A stretch of DNA of 64,000 nt from Weissella koreensis KCTC 3621. GTDB taxonomy: Bacteria; Bacillota; Bacilli; Lactobacillales; Lactobacillaceae. The notes under the pieces were generated by a model, which was given only the letters and a program-made list of their open reading frames with translations, was not told the origin of the DNA and did no database searches. The translations under genes were made by a program, and so were the position numbers. Shown piece after piece: positions 46,365-55,241 of this stretch. Position 1 is the stretch's first letter. The number at the start of each line of letters is the position of its first letter. The DNA is taken from positions 191,117 to 255,116 of the forward strand of contig NZ_AKGG01000016.1 in assembly GCF_000277645.1 (NCBI RefSeq). The letters are read 5' to 3'.

Positions 46365-47138
46365 ATGTCCCTAATTGAATTATCCAATATCAAAGTTGAT
46401 TTTAAACAATCCAATCAAGTCATTACTGCAGTGCAGAATGTTAACTTAAAAGTTGAACGAGGCCAAATTTTTGGAATTGTAGGTTATTCGGGCGCTGGTA
46501 AATCAACATTAGTACGGACAATCAACCTATTACAACGGCCAACCCATGGTTCAGTAAAGATCAACGATATCGAAATGACTAGCTTATCGCCAGTTGAGCT
46601 TCGTTTAAAACGTCAAAAAATCGGTATGATTTTCCAACACTTTAACCTTTTAGAAGAGATGACCGTTAAACAAAATATTTTACATCCACTTAAACGTTCA
46701 AAACAAACTACCAATCAAAAAGAAAGCAAAGCCAAGCAACTCTTAGAATTAGTAGGATTAACTGATCAAGCAAACGCCTATCCGTACCAACTTTCAGGTG
46801 GTCAAAAACAACGAGTCGCGATCGCTCGGGCTTTAGTAAATGATCCTGATATTTTAATTTCTGATGAATCAACTTCAGCCCTAGACCCTAAAACTACTCA
46901 ACAGATTTTAGAACTCCTGAATCATTTAAATTTGACTTTACATCTAACTATTTTAGTAATCACTCATGAAATGCAAGTAATTGAAGCCTTAGCTGACCAA
47001 GTCGCTATCATGGAACACGGTCAAATAATTGAACAAGGATCAGTCCAAAATGTTTTTAATCAACCTAAACAAGCTTTGACTCAAGAATTTATTACCTTGT
47101 CACAAGGTTTTTCAATTCAAAAACCGCAATACAACTAG
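46365..47138 (+). CDS. metN: Methionine ABC transporter ATP-binding protein (MetN), short form
   Basis: 257-residue ATPase with Walker [10 protein letters not shown], signature [15 protein letters not shown], Walker [16 protein letters not shown] and H-loop VITHEMQV. Typical MetN proteins are about 340 residues and carry a C-terminal NIL (ACT-like) domain for methionine feedback; it is absent here. GGGAGG nine bases before the ATG at 46365 selects the start, inside a longer frame. The gene begins 17 bases after metQ. Confidence 0.93.
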   Translation: MSLIELSNIKVDFKQSNQVITAVQNVNLKVERGQIFGIVGYSGAGKSTLVRTINLLQRPTHGSVKINDIEMTSLSPVELRLKRQKIGMIFQHFNLLEEMTVKQNILHPLKRSKQTTNQKESKAKQLLELVGLTDQANAYPYQLSGGQKQRVAIARALVNDPDILISDESTSALDPKTTQQILELLNHLNLTLHLTILVITHEMQVIEALADQVAIMEHGQIIEQGSVQNVFNQPKQALTQEFITLSQGFSIQKPQYN

Positions 47139-47153
47139 AAAGGTGACTTTTGT

Positions 47154-47846
47154 ATGCAAAATTGGTTTAATCTTCATGTTCAAAACATTACAGTGCTCGG
47201 TTGGGGTGGTGATACTGGTTTTGGCACTGCTTTATGGGAAACTTTATACATGACTTTAGGATCTGCACTGATTGGTGGCATTTTAGGTCTTGCCTTCGGT
47301 TTAAGTTTAGTTTTAACAGCACCAAAGGGTTTAAATCCCCATCCCCGTTTGTTTAAGTTACTGGATTTATTAGTTTCCATAGGCCGAGCAATTCCTTTCA
47401 TCATCATGGTCGTCGTAATTTCACCCCTGACCCAATTAATAACCCATACCACAATTGGGCCAACCGCAGCCCTCATTCCTTTAGCATTTGGAATTTTTCC
47501 ATTTTTTGCCCGTCAAGTTCAAGTTGTGTTATTAAGTATTGATTCCGGTAAAATCGAAGCGGCTAATTCCTATGGTGCAACCCATTTTGATATAATTTGG
47601 GATGTCTATCTGCGAGAAGGACGAGCAGAACTAATTCGAATTAGTACCGTTTCTTTAATTTCACTTGTTGGTCTAACCGCAATGGCCGGAGTAATTGGTG
47701 CTGGAGGCTTAGGAACCACTGCAATCGTAACTGGCTATCAACGTTTCCAGACCGACGTGATGTGGTTAGCTACTTTAATGTTATTAACGTTAATTTTAAT
47801 CATTCAGTTTATTGGTGATTGGTTGGCTAAACATTTACAACACTAG
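47154..47846 (+). CDS. metI: Methionine ABC transporter permease (MetI)
   Basis: 230-residue permease with five segments. The EAA loop is EAANSYGATHFDIIWDVYLREG and the C-terminal helix has MAGVIGAGGLGTTAIVTGYQ, as in MetI. AAAGGTG precedes the ATG, 15 bases after metN. It ends the operon at a terminator. Methionine imported here would feed MetK, whose own gene is controlled by SAM. Confidence 0.95.
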   Translation: MQNWFNLHVQNITVLGWGGDTGFGTALWETLYMTLGSALIGGILGLAFGLSLVLTAPKGLNPHPRLFKLLDLLVSIGRAIPFIIMVVVISPLTQLITHTTIGPTAALIPLAFGIFPFFARQVQVVLLSIDSGKIEAANSYGATHFDIIWDVYLREGRAELIRISTVSLISLVGLTAMAGVIGAGGLGTTAIVTGYQRFQTDVMWLATLMLLTLILIIQFIGDWLAKHLQH

Positions 47847-47850
47847 TTTA

Positions 47851-47890
47851 ATAAGTCATCGTATTATTTAAATATGATGACTTTTTCTTT
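47851..47890 (+). terminator. Terminator of metQNI
   Basis: AAGTCATC/GATGACTT stem is followed by TTTTCTTTTT. Confidence 0.8.
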
Positions 47891-47902
47891 TTAAAAATAG
47901 GC

Positions 47903-47938
47903 ATTAAAAAAGAGATTAGGATTGAAACGTCCTAATCT
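47903..47938 (-). terminator. Terminator after the FusB-type gene
   Basis: AGAGATTAGGA/TCCTAATCTCT is a perfect eleven-pair stem, followed by six T residues on the minus strand. Confidence 0.88.
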
Positions 47939-47986
47939 CTATCTCAAATTTTTTAATCAGTCTTAAATTATTCTATTAATCAAAAA

Positions 47987-48640
47987 CTAATGATTAGTCA
48001 TATAATCAACAAACCGATTCAAATATTGCGGATCATTAATCCGTGCATTACACTCCGCACCATTACGGCAAATTAAATTTCCCCGCTTAGTGTAATTACC
48101 GGAAGCTCCGCGTGCTTTAAGTTTTACTGAAAACATTGAAACAGTACTCAACTCATGGCAGATTGCGCACAAACCATTCAACGGTTTAGGATCCATATCG
48201 CCATACAGACCAATATAACGTTGATTTTGCGGCATAATTAAATATTTCTTTTGATTCCCATAGTCATCCCAACCCCAATAAGTTTGTTGGTATCGGTCTG
48301 TTTCCCAATTACTAGGATATTGAACTTTTTTTTGCTTTTTAAAGAGTTTATCTATTTGTTTTTCATCCATCTCTGGGAAAGGTTGAACTAAACTTTTCAA
48401 CCCTTGCAAAGCCTTATCTGCACGTTCATGTGTACAGTCTTTCGCCAAGATAATTTCTAATAACTTTTCTACAACTGCTTCAGTTTTGATTTCCATTTCA
48501 TCTAACAACTTAATCAAATCTAGTTGTAAGACACCTATAACTTTACTATCATTAACTGACTTATAAGCGCTAATGACATGGTGAACTTCTTGACTAATTT
48601 GCACAAATTGAAATGGTTGTAATTGTTTTTCTTTTTCCAT
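47987..48640 (-). CDS. EF-G-binding zinc protein, FusB/FusC family
   Basis: 217-residue protein. An N-terminal helical domain (1-75) is joined to a C-terminal zinc domain with four cysteines at 158, 161, 191 and 197 (CAIC and ICRNGAEC). This fits FusB, which binds elongation factor G and frees it from fusidic-acid-stalled ribosomes. Aromatic stretches (YQQTYWGWDDYGNQKKYLI) match the family. Fourteen bases separate it from the upstream manA fusion stop and GTGAGGA gives its ribosome site, so it is co-transcribed with it. Resistance to fusidic acid is an inference; housekeeping members exist. Confidence 0.85.
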   Translation of the reverse strand: MEKEKQLQPFQFVQISQEVHHVISAYKSVNDSKVIGVLQLDLIKLLDEMEIKTEAVVEKLLEIILAKDCTHERADKALQGLKSLVQPFPEMDEKQIDKLFKKQKKVQYPSNWETDRYQQTYWGWDDYGNQKKYLIMPQNQRYIGLYGDMDPKPLNGLCAICHELSTVSMFSVKLKARGASGNYTKRGNLICRNGAECNARINDPQYLNRFVDYMTNH

Positions 48641-48654
48641 AATTCCTCACGTGA

Positions 48655-50388
48655 TTAACGTGATTTAGGGCCTGGCGTAGACATAATTAATGTCATTTTA
48701 CCCTTCAGAGTCCATTCCGCTACCGTAGCTGGCATCACAAAACTAGTTGCTAACTCCAACGGATAACTTTGACCATCAACAATGACTGTTCCTGAACCCG
48801 CGATCACTGTATATTGTGCATAAGGAGCCTGTTTAACGATATATGCTTCACCATCTAACTCATCCTTATACACATTAAAGTACGGTGCTTCCACCATAGT
48901 AGTTTCTTGTAACGCCCCCATTTGGAGCGTTCTTTGCGCGGGGCTTTCCGCCTTAAATGGAACAGTCGTGACATTTTTAGCATCTTCCAGATGCAAATCT
49001 CGTAATTCGCCAGTCTTCTTATCAGGACGATCAAAATCATACACTCGATAAGTTACGTCCGAACTCTGTTGCGTTTCAAGTGCCAAGACACCAGTTCCTA
49101 AGGCATGCAAAGTTCCAGATGGAACATAGAAAAAGTCACCCGCATGAACTGGAACTTTTTGCAAAAGATGTTCCCAATCAGCTTGATCAATCATTTGATT
49201 AAATTCAGCTTGTGTTTGAGCCTTATGACCATAATAAATCTCAGCGCCCGGTTTAGCTGCCAAAATATACCACGATTCAGTCTTACCCAATTCACCATTA
49301 TTATGTTCAGCAGCATAATCATCACCAGGATGAACTTGAACTGACAAATCTTGATGAGCATCTAAAAACTTCACTAAGAGGGGGTAAGGACGATTAACAT
49401 CATTATTTTCGAATAATTCAGGATGAGTTTGCCAAACTTCAGCTAATGTTTTACCAGCTAAAGGGCCACGGGAAATCGGTGAAACACCATTTTGATGGCC
49501 TGAAATAATCCAAGCCTCTCCCGTTGTATCACTTGGGATAGGTAAATCGAAAACATCTTTTAATGCCGTTCCGCCCCATATTTTTTCATGTAAAACTGGT
49601 GTTAAAAATAATGGCTCTGTCATATCAATTTCCCCTTCCTCGTTTTCCAATAAAACAACATTATCCCCCTCAATCCAACCTTGACTTCCTATTTCATACC
49701 AGTCATTTTTAGAAGGATCATGGACAATCTGAGTTAATAAAACGTCCAACCCAGCCATTAAAACATTCTTATGACTTCCATACGGTTTTGAGTAAACTGG
49801 AACTTGTTTCGTTTGATTACTAGCAAACAATCGGCCTCTTTTTTGAAGCGGTTGAGGATCCCAATCATAATGTTCAAATTTATTGCTAGTAGTGGCTTTA
49901 AAAGGGACTTGATTTGTTAAAATTTGATCATTAGCTTGTGCACCTTTTTTGATCGTCATTAACTTACGATCATAAAGAATCCACCTGGAATCACCCAATT
50001 GATGCCAAAAAAGTCCTTTTGTAGTTGACAGACGTTTAATCACCGGCCAAGTCCCTATAGTTAACGACTCTGATAGCATACTGTTTAAGTCAGGATTTGC
50101 ATAAGTTGGTGTAGGAGACTGGATTTCTACTTGATAATTAGTCAAGGCTTCAATTTGCGCAACATTCCCTTGGCGGTAATAGATCGTAACCCTTTGTAAT
50201 TGATCCGTAAAAAAACCTTCCAAGCTTCCATCGATATGATCAATAACATAATCATTAATGGTTTGTGGCTGCAATCGAAATGGCTTACCTAAATCACCCT
50301 CGATAATTTGTGCAGGTGCTAAATTTTTATTAGTACCTTGTTCTTTGGTATAAACCCAAATCGGCACTCCTTTTAACGCTAATCCCAT
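48655..50388 (-). CDS. manA: Mannose-6-phosphate isomerase fused to an N-terminal MucBP/SH3-like region
   Basis: 577-residue protein. Residues 256-577 are a complete class I mannose-6-phosphate isomerase (Man6P/Fru6P interconversion), with LFLTPVLHEKIWGGTALKD, zinc ligands in LSVQVHPGDDYA, the Glu in LGKTESWYIL, and PSGTLHALGTGVLALETQQ. The first ~255 residues look like surface-protein modules: a MucBP-like domain (about 8-72, with FTDQLQRVTIYYRQ) followed by two SH3/GW-like segments (about 110-165 and 190-250). No signal peptide or anchor is visible. AGGGG with good spacing lies before Met256 (49623), so a normal 322-residue ManA could also be made. GGGGAGG precedes the first ATG. Confidence 0.85.
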   Translation of the reverse strand: MGLALKGVPIWVYTKEQGTNKNLAPAQIIEGDLGKPFRLQPQTINDYVIDHIDGSLEGFFTDQLQRVTIYYRQGNVAQIEALTNYQVEIQSPTPTYANPDLNSMLSESLTIGTWPVIKRLSTTKGLFWHQLGDSRWILYDRKLMTIKKGAQANDQILTNQVPFKATTSNKFEHYDWDPQPLQKRGRLFASNQTKQVPVYSKPYGSHKNVLMAGLDVLLTQIVHDPSKNDWYEIGSQGWIEGDNVVLLENEEGEIDMTEPLFLTPVLHEKIWGGTALKDVFDLPIPSDTTGEAWIISGHQNGVSPISRGPLAGKTLAEVWQTHPELFENNDVNRPYPLLVKFLDAHQDLSVQVHPGDDYAAEHNNGELGKTESWYILAAKPGAEIYYGHKAQTQAEFNQMIDQADWEHLLQKVPVHAGDFFYVPSGTLHALGTGVLALETQQSSDVTYRVYDFDRPDKKTGELRDLHLEDAKNVTTVPFKAESPAQRTLQMGALQETTMVEAPYFNVYKDELDGEAYIVKQAPYAQYTVIAGSGTVIVDGQSYPLELATSFVMPATVAEWTLKGKMTLIMSTPGPKSR

Positions 50389-50415
50389 GAATCAAACCTC
50401 CCCTACTAAATATGA

Positions 50416-50913
50416 CTAATTATCCTCAACGGCAATATCAACAAATTCACTATGGACAAATTTGGCTATATCCTCAGCTTTCACCCGGATGGAACGACCA
50501 ACTTCACCCGCAGATAAAATTATTTCTCCAGCCTGTTGTGCTCGAATGTCAAAGTAGATTGGGAATTTCTTAGTTTGCCATATACCAACTGGATTATTAG
50601 CTCCGTGTACATACCCAGTAGTCTTTTGTAAGTCTTTGGTTGGAATCATATATGTTCGTTTATTACCAGAAATGGCGGCTAATTTTTTCTCACTTAAATG
50701 CATATCAATTGGCACAATCCCAATCAAAGGACCTGTTACATTTCCTTGTAATGCGAGCGTTTTATAGATATCATGTTCATTAATTTGATACTTTTCCAGT
50801 TCATCAGTCGATCGATCCATGCCATGACTAAAAATAATTGACTCATATGGTATATCTGCTTTATCCAATATTTGTTCTACTAAAATTTTTTTAATTCTAT
50901 CCTTTTTAGCCAT
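50416..50913 (-). CDS. ybaK: YbaK/EbsC-family aminoacyl-tRNA deacylase
   Basis: 165-residue trans-editing enzyme that hydrolyses Cys-tRNA-Pro or a related mischarged tRNA. Signature features are YKTLALQG with the catalytic lysine near 48, and TTGYVHGANNPVGIWQ near 110. The ATG at 50913 gives the usual N-terminus MAKKDRIKK; an ATG three codons earlier (50922) lies very close to GGGGGCC, so either start is possible. The gene is the first of a same-strand cluster with the manA fusion (27 bases on) and the FusB-like gene. Confidence 0.9.
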   Translation of the reverse strand: MAKKDRIKKILVEQILDKADIPYESIIFSHGMDRSTDELEKYQINEHDIYKTLALQGNVTGPLIGIVPIDMHLSEKKLAAISGNKRTYMIPTKDLQKTTGYVHGANNPVGIWQTKKFPIYFDIRAQQAGEIILSAGEVGRSIRVKAEDIAKFVHSEFVDIAVEDN

Positions 50914-51022
50914 AAAACACATCGGCCCCCTATTCGTATTATTCCTTATTACTATTATACCTGATCATTGATAATTAGAAGATTTTTTATAAAAACTTAT
51001 AGATTTATATTAAATTTGATAA

Positions 51023-51550
51023 TTATGACTCACTAGCTACATCACCATCAATTTCTATTAGCTGCATGCAAATAATCTTATAAATTACAGCTTGTATAGC
51101 CATTTGTTGAAAATCTGGAACTCCAAACGCTGCTTGCTGAAACTGTACAACGGGATTTTTAATATCTAATCCCGCCAAAGCATGATTGAAACGTTCCACA
51201 AAATTGTCATAAGCCACCTGGGTATTTTCTTTATTTGAGCCAAGTTGCTTAGCGACTCCCTTTTTGACCGTATCTAAAGGAAAAACCACCTTCATAATAC
51301 TGATCAAAATAATTTCGACCAATTGTTGCCTTTGATATTTTTTCTTAATAGGACGTTGAACCATATCATTTTTAACATAACTATTAATCATCGCTTTTGT
51401 GATTGTGGTCTGTAAAATTGGCGTAAAAATTTTATTCACCTCAGTCACTACTTGATCCATATATAAGTCCAAATCGGGTAAAGAATCCCAAGTTGGAATT
51501 TGTTGGCGCTGTAAATTTTCTAACCATCGTTTATATTCGATTGATTCCAT
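51023..51550 (-). CDS. DUF1836 protein
   Basis: 175-residue protein matching the DUF1836 pattern: WDSLPDLDLYMDQVVTEVNK, then ITKAMINSYVKNDMVQRPIKKKYQRQQL, shown here in parts (ITKAMINSYVKND and RPIKKKYQRQQL), then helices to the end. The MINSYVKN and KKYQRQQ parts resemble a MerR-like winged-helix region, so a DNA-binding role is possible. No function is known. It is divergent from the hemolysin III-like gene. Confidence 0.78.
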   Translation of the reverse strand: MESIEYKRWLENLQRQQIPTWDSLPDLDLYMDQVVTEVNKIFTPILQTTITKAMINSYVKNDMVQRPIKKKYQRQQLVEIILISIMKVVFPLDTVKKGVAKQLGSNKENTQVAYDNFVERFNHALAGLDIKNPVVQFQQAAFGVPDFQQMAIQAVIYKIICMQLIEIDGDVASES

Positions 51551-51644
51551 CTTGCATTTACCTCATCGCTCATCTTTTGTAAGTGTAATTATGGCACAAA
51601 AAACATATTTTGTCATCTTACGTAATATTCAATTCTACATAACC

Positions 51645-51674
51645 TTGACTTTGGTTCTATCAAACTTTTATAAT
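51645..51674 (+). promoter_or_regulatory. Promoter of the HlyIII-like gene
   Basis: -35 TTGACT (51645-51650) and -10 TATAAT (51669-51674) have an 18-base spacer, and the start codon follows 30 bases downstream. Confidence 0.85.
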
Positions 51675-51704
51675 AGCAATATCTTAACAGAGAGGAACTT
51701 TACT

Positions 51705-52349
51705 ATGAAATTAGATATTACAAACCATAAAACCGTTATTTATGAAATATGGAACGCGATCACTCACGGTATCGCTTTAATTATTAGTTTAATATTAATA
51801 GTATCTCTAATTCAACGTGGAAACCTACACCATTTACCATTCTATCAAATGACCAGTTTATGGGTATACAGCGGAACTTTACTACTTTTATATTTAGCTT
51901 CCACTTTATTTCACTGCTTAGCATTTACTTCAGCCTATCGCTTTTTTCAAATTTTTGATCACAGTAATATATTTTTATTAATTGCTGGAACCTATACTCC
52001 TTACTGCTTAATTACTCTAAATAATCAAAAAGGATTTATTTTATTAATTTTAATTTGGATTTTAGCTATCAGTGGAATTTTAAATCACGTATTAAGTCAC
52101 GGTCGTCATCAAAAAATTGAAACCACCTTTTACATCATCATGGGTTGGCTATGCTTATTAACTGGAAAAGAATTATACCAAAATTTATCAACTACAGGAT
52201 TTTGGTTATTAGTATCTGGCGGTCTTGTCTTTACTATAGGTGCATTTATTTATAGTTTTTCAAAAATACCCGGACTTCATTTAATTTGGCATTTCTTTGT
52301 CATGGCTGGAACCTGGTTAATGTTCTTCTCAATATATTTCAATATTTAA
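51705..52349 (+). CDS. Hemolysin III/YqfA-family membrane protein (PAQR superfamily)
   Basis: 214-residue protein with seven hydrophobic segments. Metal-site residues of the PAQR family are seen: IWNAITHGIALI, YLASTLFHCL, FDHSNIFLLIAGTYTPYCL and the C-terminal HLIWHFFVMAGTWLMFF with the paired histidines. The promoter and AGAGAGG before the ATG at 51705 fix the start, although the frame is open further upstream. The family is linked to membrane-fluidity sensing; the hemolysin name is historical. Confidence 0.9.
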   Translation: MKLDITNHKTVIYEIWNAITHGIALIISLILIVSLIQRGNLHHLPFYQMTSLWVYSGTLLLLYLASTLFHCLAFTSAYRFFQIFDHSNIFLLIAGTYTPYCLITLNNQKGFILLILIWILAISGILNHVLSHGRHQKIETTFYIIMGWLCLLTGKELYQNLSTTGFWLLVSGGLVFTIGAFIYSFSKIPGLHLIWHFFVMAGTWLMFFSIYFNI

Positions 52350-52401
52350 TCAAAATAGCCAGCATAAAATAACATTATTTATCACACATATAATTAAACA
52401 A

Positions 52402-52438
52402 CAAAAAAGCGCTTAAGATTTACATCCTAAACGCTTTT
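52402..52438. terminator. Bidirectional terminator after xpk and the HlyIII-like gene
   Basis: AAAAGCG...CGCTTTT with an inner TTAGGATGT/ATCTTAA stem and A/T-runs on both sides. Confidence 0.8.
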
Positions 52439-52468
52439 ATTGTATAACCATAATTTAATTAATTAAAA

Positions 52469-54922
52469 TTAAACCAATGGTGACCACTTCCAGTCAGTGA
52501 ATTCTTCGATATCACGACCTTCGTTACGAGTAACTTCGAAGTGCTTTGCCAAAATAGCATCCATCTTCTCGAAGAAGACATCAGCCTTATCAGATGCAAC
52601 AACTCCATTTTCAAGCAATGCTGAAACAGCATCCTTTGCTTGGTGGAATCGATCCAATTCTGAGTAGACACGCATATCGTAAGTAGTAGTGATGTCACCA
52701 TCTTCACGGTATCCGTGAACATGAAGTCCAAGATGTCCGCGCTCGTAGAAGAATGATTGGATCAAATCTTCATAACCGTGGAATCCAAAGACAACAGGTG
52801 TTCCTGACTCACCGAAGAACTTAGTGAATTCTTCATCAGTCAATGAACGTTCTGAGTTCATGGCACCATTCTTGTTTTGCAAACGCATTAATTCAACAAC
52901 GTTGACATAACGCATTGCAACTTCAGGGAATGCTTCGTTAACAAGGTGCAAAGCAGCCAAAGTTTCGATTGTTGGTTCAACACCAGCAGATGCGAAGACG
53001 ATGTCAGCCTTACCTTGTGGAGCAGTAGAAGCCCAGTCAACAACCATCAAACCTTCGTTAGCAAGAGTTTCAGCTTCAGAAACTGAGAACCATTGTTGAC
53101 GAGGTTGCTTTGATGCAACCACGTGGTTAACCTTGTGACGTTCAGTGAAGGCACGGTCAAAGACGGCCAACAATGAGTTACCATCAGCTGGCAAGTATTG
53201 ACGGATAAAGTCTGCTTTCTTTTCTGCCAAGTGAGTCAACATACCAGGATCTTGGTGTGTGTAACCGTTGTGGTCTTGTTGGAAAACAGTTGAAGTTGAA
53301 ATCAAGTTCAATGATGGGTAATCATTACGCCATGATTGTTCTGAAGCATGACGCAACCACTTGAAGTGTTGAGTAATCATTGAGTCCACGACACGCAAGA
53401 ATGATTCGTATGATGCGAATACTCCAACACGTCCAGTCAATGTGTAAGCTTCAAGCCAACCTTCAGCTTGGTGCTCTGAAAGTTGTGAATCAAGAATACG
53501 TCCTTCAGGAGCTTGATGTTGGTCATAAGGTTCGTTGATTGGTTCCATCCATTGACGGTTCGTCATCTTGAACATATCCCATAGACGATTTGACATCGTC
53601 TCATCAGGTCCGAAGATACGGAATGAAGTAGGGTTCATCTTAGCAACTTCAGCGAAGAAGCCTGACAAAACGTTCATATCCATATTACGGTTTCCATCAG
53701 CTAATTCAGTTCCGCGGTTGTCCGCATTAACATCGTTAGCAAACTTCTTCCAGTCTGGCAATTCCAAGTTCTTTGCAGCTTCACCACGGTGACGTCCACC
53801 GTTAGTGATAGGGTTAGCAGCCATACGCTTGTCACCCTTAGGTGCCATTGCAGCTACTTCATCCTTCAAAGTTCCATCAGCATTGAACAATTCGGCTGGC
53901 TTGTATGAATTCAACCATTCTTCGAATTGTGGCAATGTTGCCATCTTCTTTTGTGAAAGGTTCAATGGAACTTGGTGCGCACGGAATGAACCTTCGATTG
54001 GTTCTCCAGCTTCATTGTGCGTAGGTCCACCCCAACCCTTTGGCAAGCGAGCGATGATTACTGGCCATGCGGCAACAGTTCCATCTTCATACTTTCCGTT
54101 TTCACGGGCATCCTTTTGAATTGCTTGGATATCTTCGATAGCTTGGTCAAGAACCTTAGCAGCCATCTTGTGATATGCAGCATAGTCACGGATATCATCG
54201 TTTTCAATGAAACGAGGTGAGTATCCAAGACCTTCAAAGAACTTAGTGATTTCTTCGTCTGACATACGTGAGAACAAAGTTGGGTTTGAAATCTTGAATC
54301 CGTTCAAATCCAAGATAGGCAAAACAGCACCATCGTTCTTTGGGTTGATAAACTTAATTGAGTGCCATGCAGTCATTGCAGGACCAGTTTCAGCTTCACC
54401 ATCACCAACAACAGCAAATGCGATTTGGTCAGGATTGTCCAAAATTGCACCAGTTGCGTGTGACAATGAGTATCCAAGTTCTCCACCTTCGTGAAGAGAT
54501 CCTGGAGTTTGAGCGGTCATGTGTGATCCAATTCCACCAGGGAATGAGAACTTCTTGAACAACTTTGCCATACCATCAATATCTTGAGTGATCTCAGGAT
54601 AATTGTCAGTGTAAGTTCCATCCAAGTATGAGTTCGTAACCATAACTTGTCCACCGTGACCAGGTCCACCAACGTAGAACATGTTCAAGTTGTACTTGTT
54701 AATCAAACGATTTGCATGTGCATACAAGAAAGTTTGACCTGAGATAGTTCCCCAGTGTCCGATAGGCTTAACCTTAACGTCATCAGCAACGATTTGTGTA
54801 CCAGTCACTGAGAACAATGGGTTGCTCTTCAAAAAGATCATACCGGCTGAAAGATAGTTGGTAGCGCGCCACCAAGCATCAACTTTAGCAAGGTATTCTT
54901 GTGAATCAAAATCTACTGCCAT
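52469..54922 (-). CDS. xpk: Xylulose-5-phosphate/fructose-6-phosphate phosphoketolase
   Basis: 817-residue thiamine-diphosphate enzyme that splits xylulose-5-phosphate into acetyl-phosphate and glyceraldehyde-3-phosphate, the key step of heterolactic fermentation. Conserved elements are [17 protein letters not shown] N-terminus, VGGPGHGGQ, the TPP motif [11 protein letters not shown] and GYTHQDPG near residue 545. The ATG at 54922 with AAGGAG eleven bases upstream gives the standard length; the longer frame has none. Codon use is more biased than neighbours, in line with very high expression. A strong promoter and upstream inverted repeat precede it. Confidence 0.98.
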   Translation of the reverse strand: MAVDFDSQEYLAKVDAWWRATNYLSAGMIFLKSNPLFSVTGTQIVADDVKVKPIGHWGTISGQTFLYAHANRLINKYNLNMFYVGGPGHGGQVMVTNSYLDGTYTDNYPEITQDIDGMAKLFKKFSFPGGIGSHMTAQTPGSLHEGGELGYSLSHATGAILDNPDQIAFAVVGDGEAETGPAMTAWHSIKFINPKNDGAVLPILDLNGFKISNPTLFSRMSDEEITKFFEGLGYSPRFIENDDIRDYAAYHKMAAKVLDQAIEDIQAIQKDARENGKYEDGTVAAWPVIIARLPKGWGGPTHNEAGEPIEGSFRAHQVPLNLSQKKMATLPQFEEWLNSYKPAELFNADGTLKDEVAAMAPKGDKRMAANPITNGGRHRGEAAKNLELPDWKKFANDVNADNRGTELADGNRNMDMNVLSGFFAEVAKMNPTSFRIFGPDETMSNRLWDMFKMTNRQWMEPINEPYDQHQAPEGRILDSQLSEHQAEGWLEAYTLTGRVGVFASYESFLRVVDSMITQHFKWLRHASEQSWRNDYPSLNLISTSTVFQQDHNGYTHQDPGMLTHLAEKKADFIRQYLPADGNSLLAVFDRAFTERHKVNHVVASKQPRQQWFSVSEAETLANEGLMVVDWASTAPQGKADIVFASAGVEPTIETLAALHLVNEAFPEVAMRYVNVVELMRLQNKNGAMNSERSLTDEEFTKFFGESGTPVVFGFHGYEDLIQSFFYERGHLGLHVHGYREDGDITTTYDMRVYSELDRFHQAKDAVSALLENGVVASDKADVFFEKMDAILAKHFEVTRNEGRDIEEFTDWKWSPLV

Positions 54923-54992
54923 TTTGATTAAATCTCCTTTATAGGTTTGAGAATTGTAATTCCAACTTAGGACCATCCCTAAGAATATGTTC

Positions 54993-55021
54993 ATAATAAC
55001 ATCAATTTAATAGTTTTTCAA
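54993..55021 (-). promoter_or_regulatory. xpk promoter
   Basis: -35 TTGAAA (55016-55021) and -10 TATTAT (54993-54998) are 17 bases apart; the start of xpk is about 70 bases downstream. Confidence 0.85.
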
Positions 55022-55035
55022 TCATTATTCTCAAA

Positions 55036-55053
55036 TTGGACCGCTCCAATTCA
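55036..55053. promoter_or_regulatory. Inverted repeat between the xpk and NCS1 promoters
   Basis: AATTGGA-CCGC-TCCAATT, seven perfect pairs with a four-base centre, lies 15 bases upstream of the xpk -35 and 14 bases upstream of the divergent -35. It is a possible operator for either promoter. Confidence 0.5.
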
Positions 55054-55066
55054 GTTAAATTTTAAA

Positions 55067-55095
55067 TTGTTTTTATGTTTTTAACCTGCTATGAT
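55067..55095 (+). promoter_or_regulatory. NCS1 permease promoter
   Basis: -35 TTGTTT (55067-55072) and an extended -10 TGCTATGAT (TATGAT at 55090-55095) have a 17-base spacer. Confidence 0.8.
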
Positions 55096-55104
55096 ACATA
55101 AAAC

Positions 55105-55196
55105 CACTTTAAATTGATCCCGTGAGATCAATAAGGATATAAATTAAAGCAATCGGTGGTCCCATAGTATCCTGTACTGCGGGGCCTTTATTTTGC
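55105..55196 (+). promoter_or_regulatory. PyrR-type transcription attenuator
   Basis: The 5' hairpin at 55113-55132 presents ATTGATC-CCGTGA-GATCAAT, so its loop region reads TCCCGTGAG, which matches the PyrR-binding consensus TCCnGnGAG. A downstream terminator follows (GGTCCC at about 55158-55163 with GGGGCC, then TTTATTTT at 55187-55194). AAGGATAT can pair with TATCCT inside the terminator loop as an antiterminator. This fits UMP-PyrR control. Confidence 0.65.
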
Positions 55197-55241
55197 TCAA
55201 TTTACTCAACTAAGAGGTGTCTGATTTTGAAGGAGGAAATT

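Noticed and set aside
52469..54922. Several open frames of 65-105 codons on the plus strand opposite xpk
   Set aside because: They are shadows of the biased codon use of xpk; no ribosome sites and no recognisable protein features.
55100..55200. TPP, purine or THF riboswitch before the NCS1 permease
   Set aside because: None of the conserved cores of these aptamers is present; a PyrR-type attenuator fits better.
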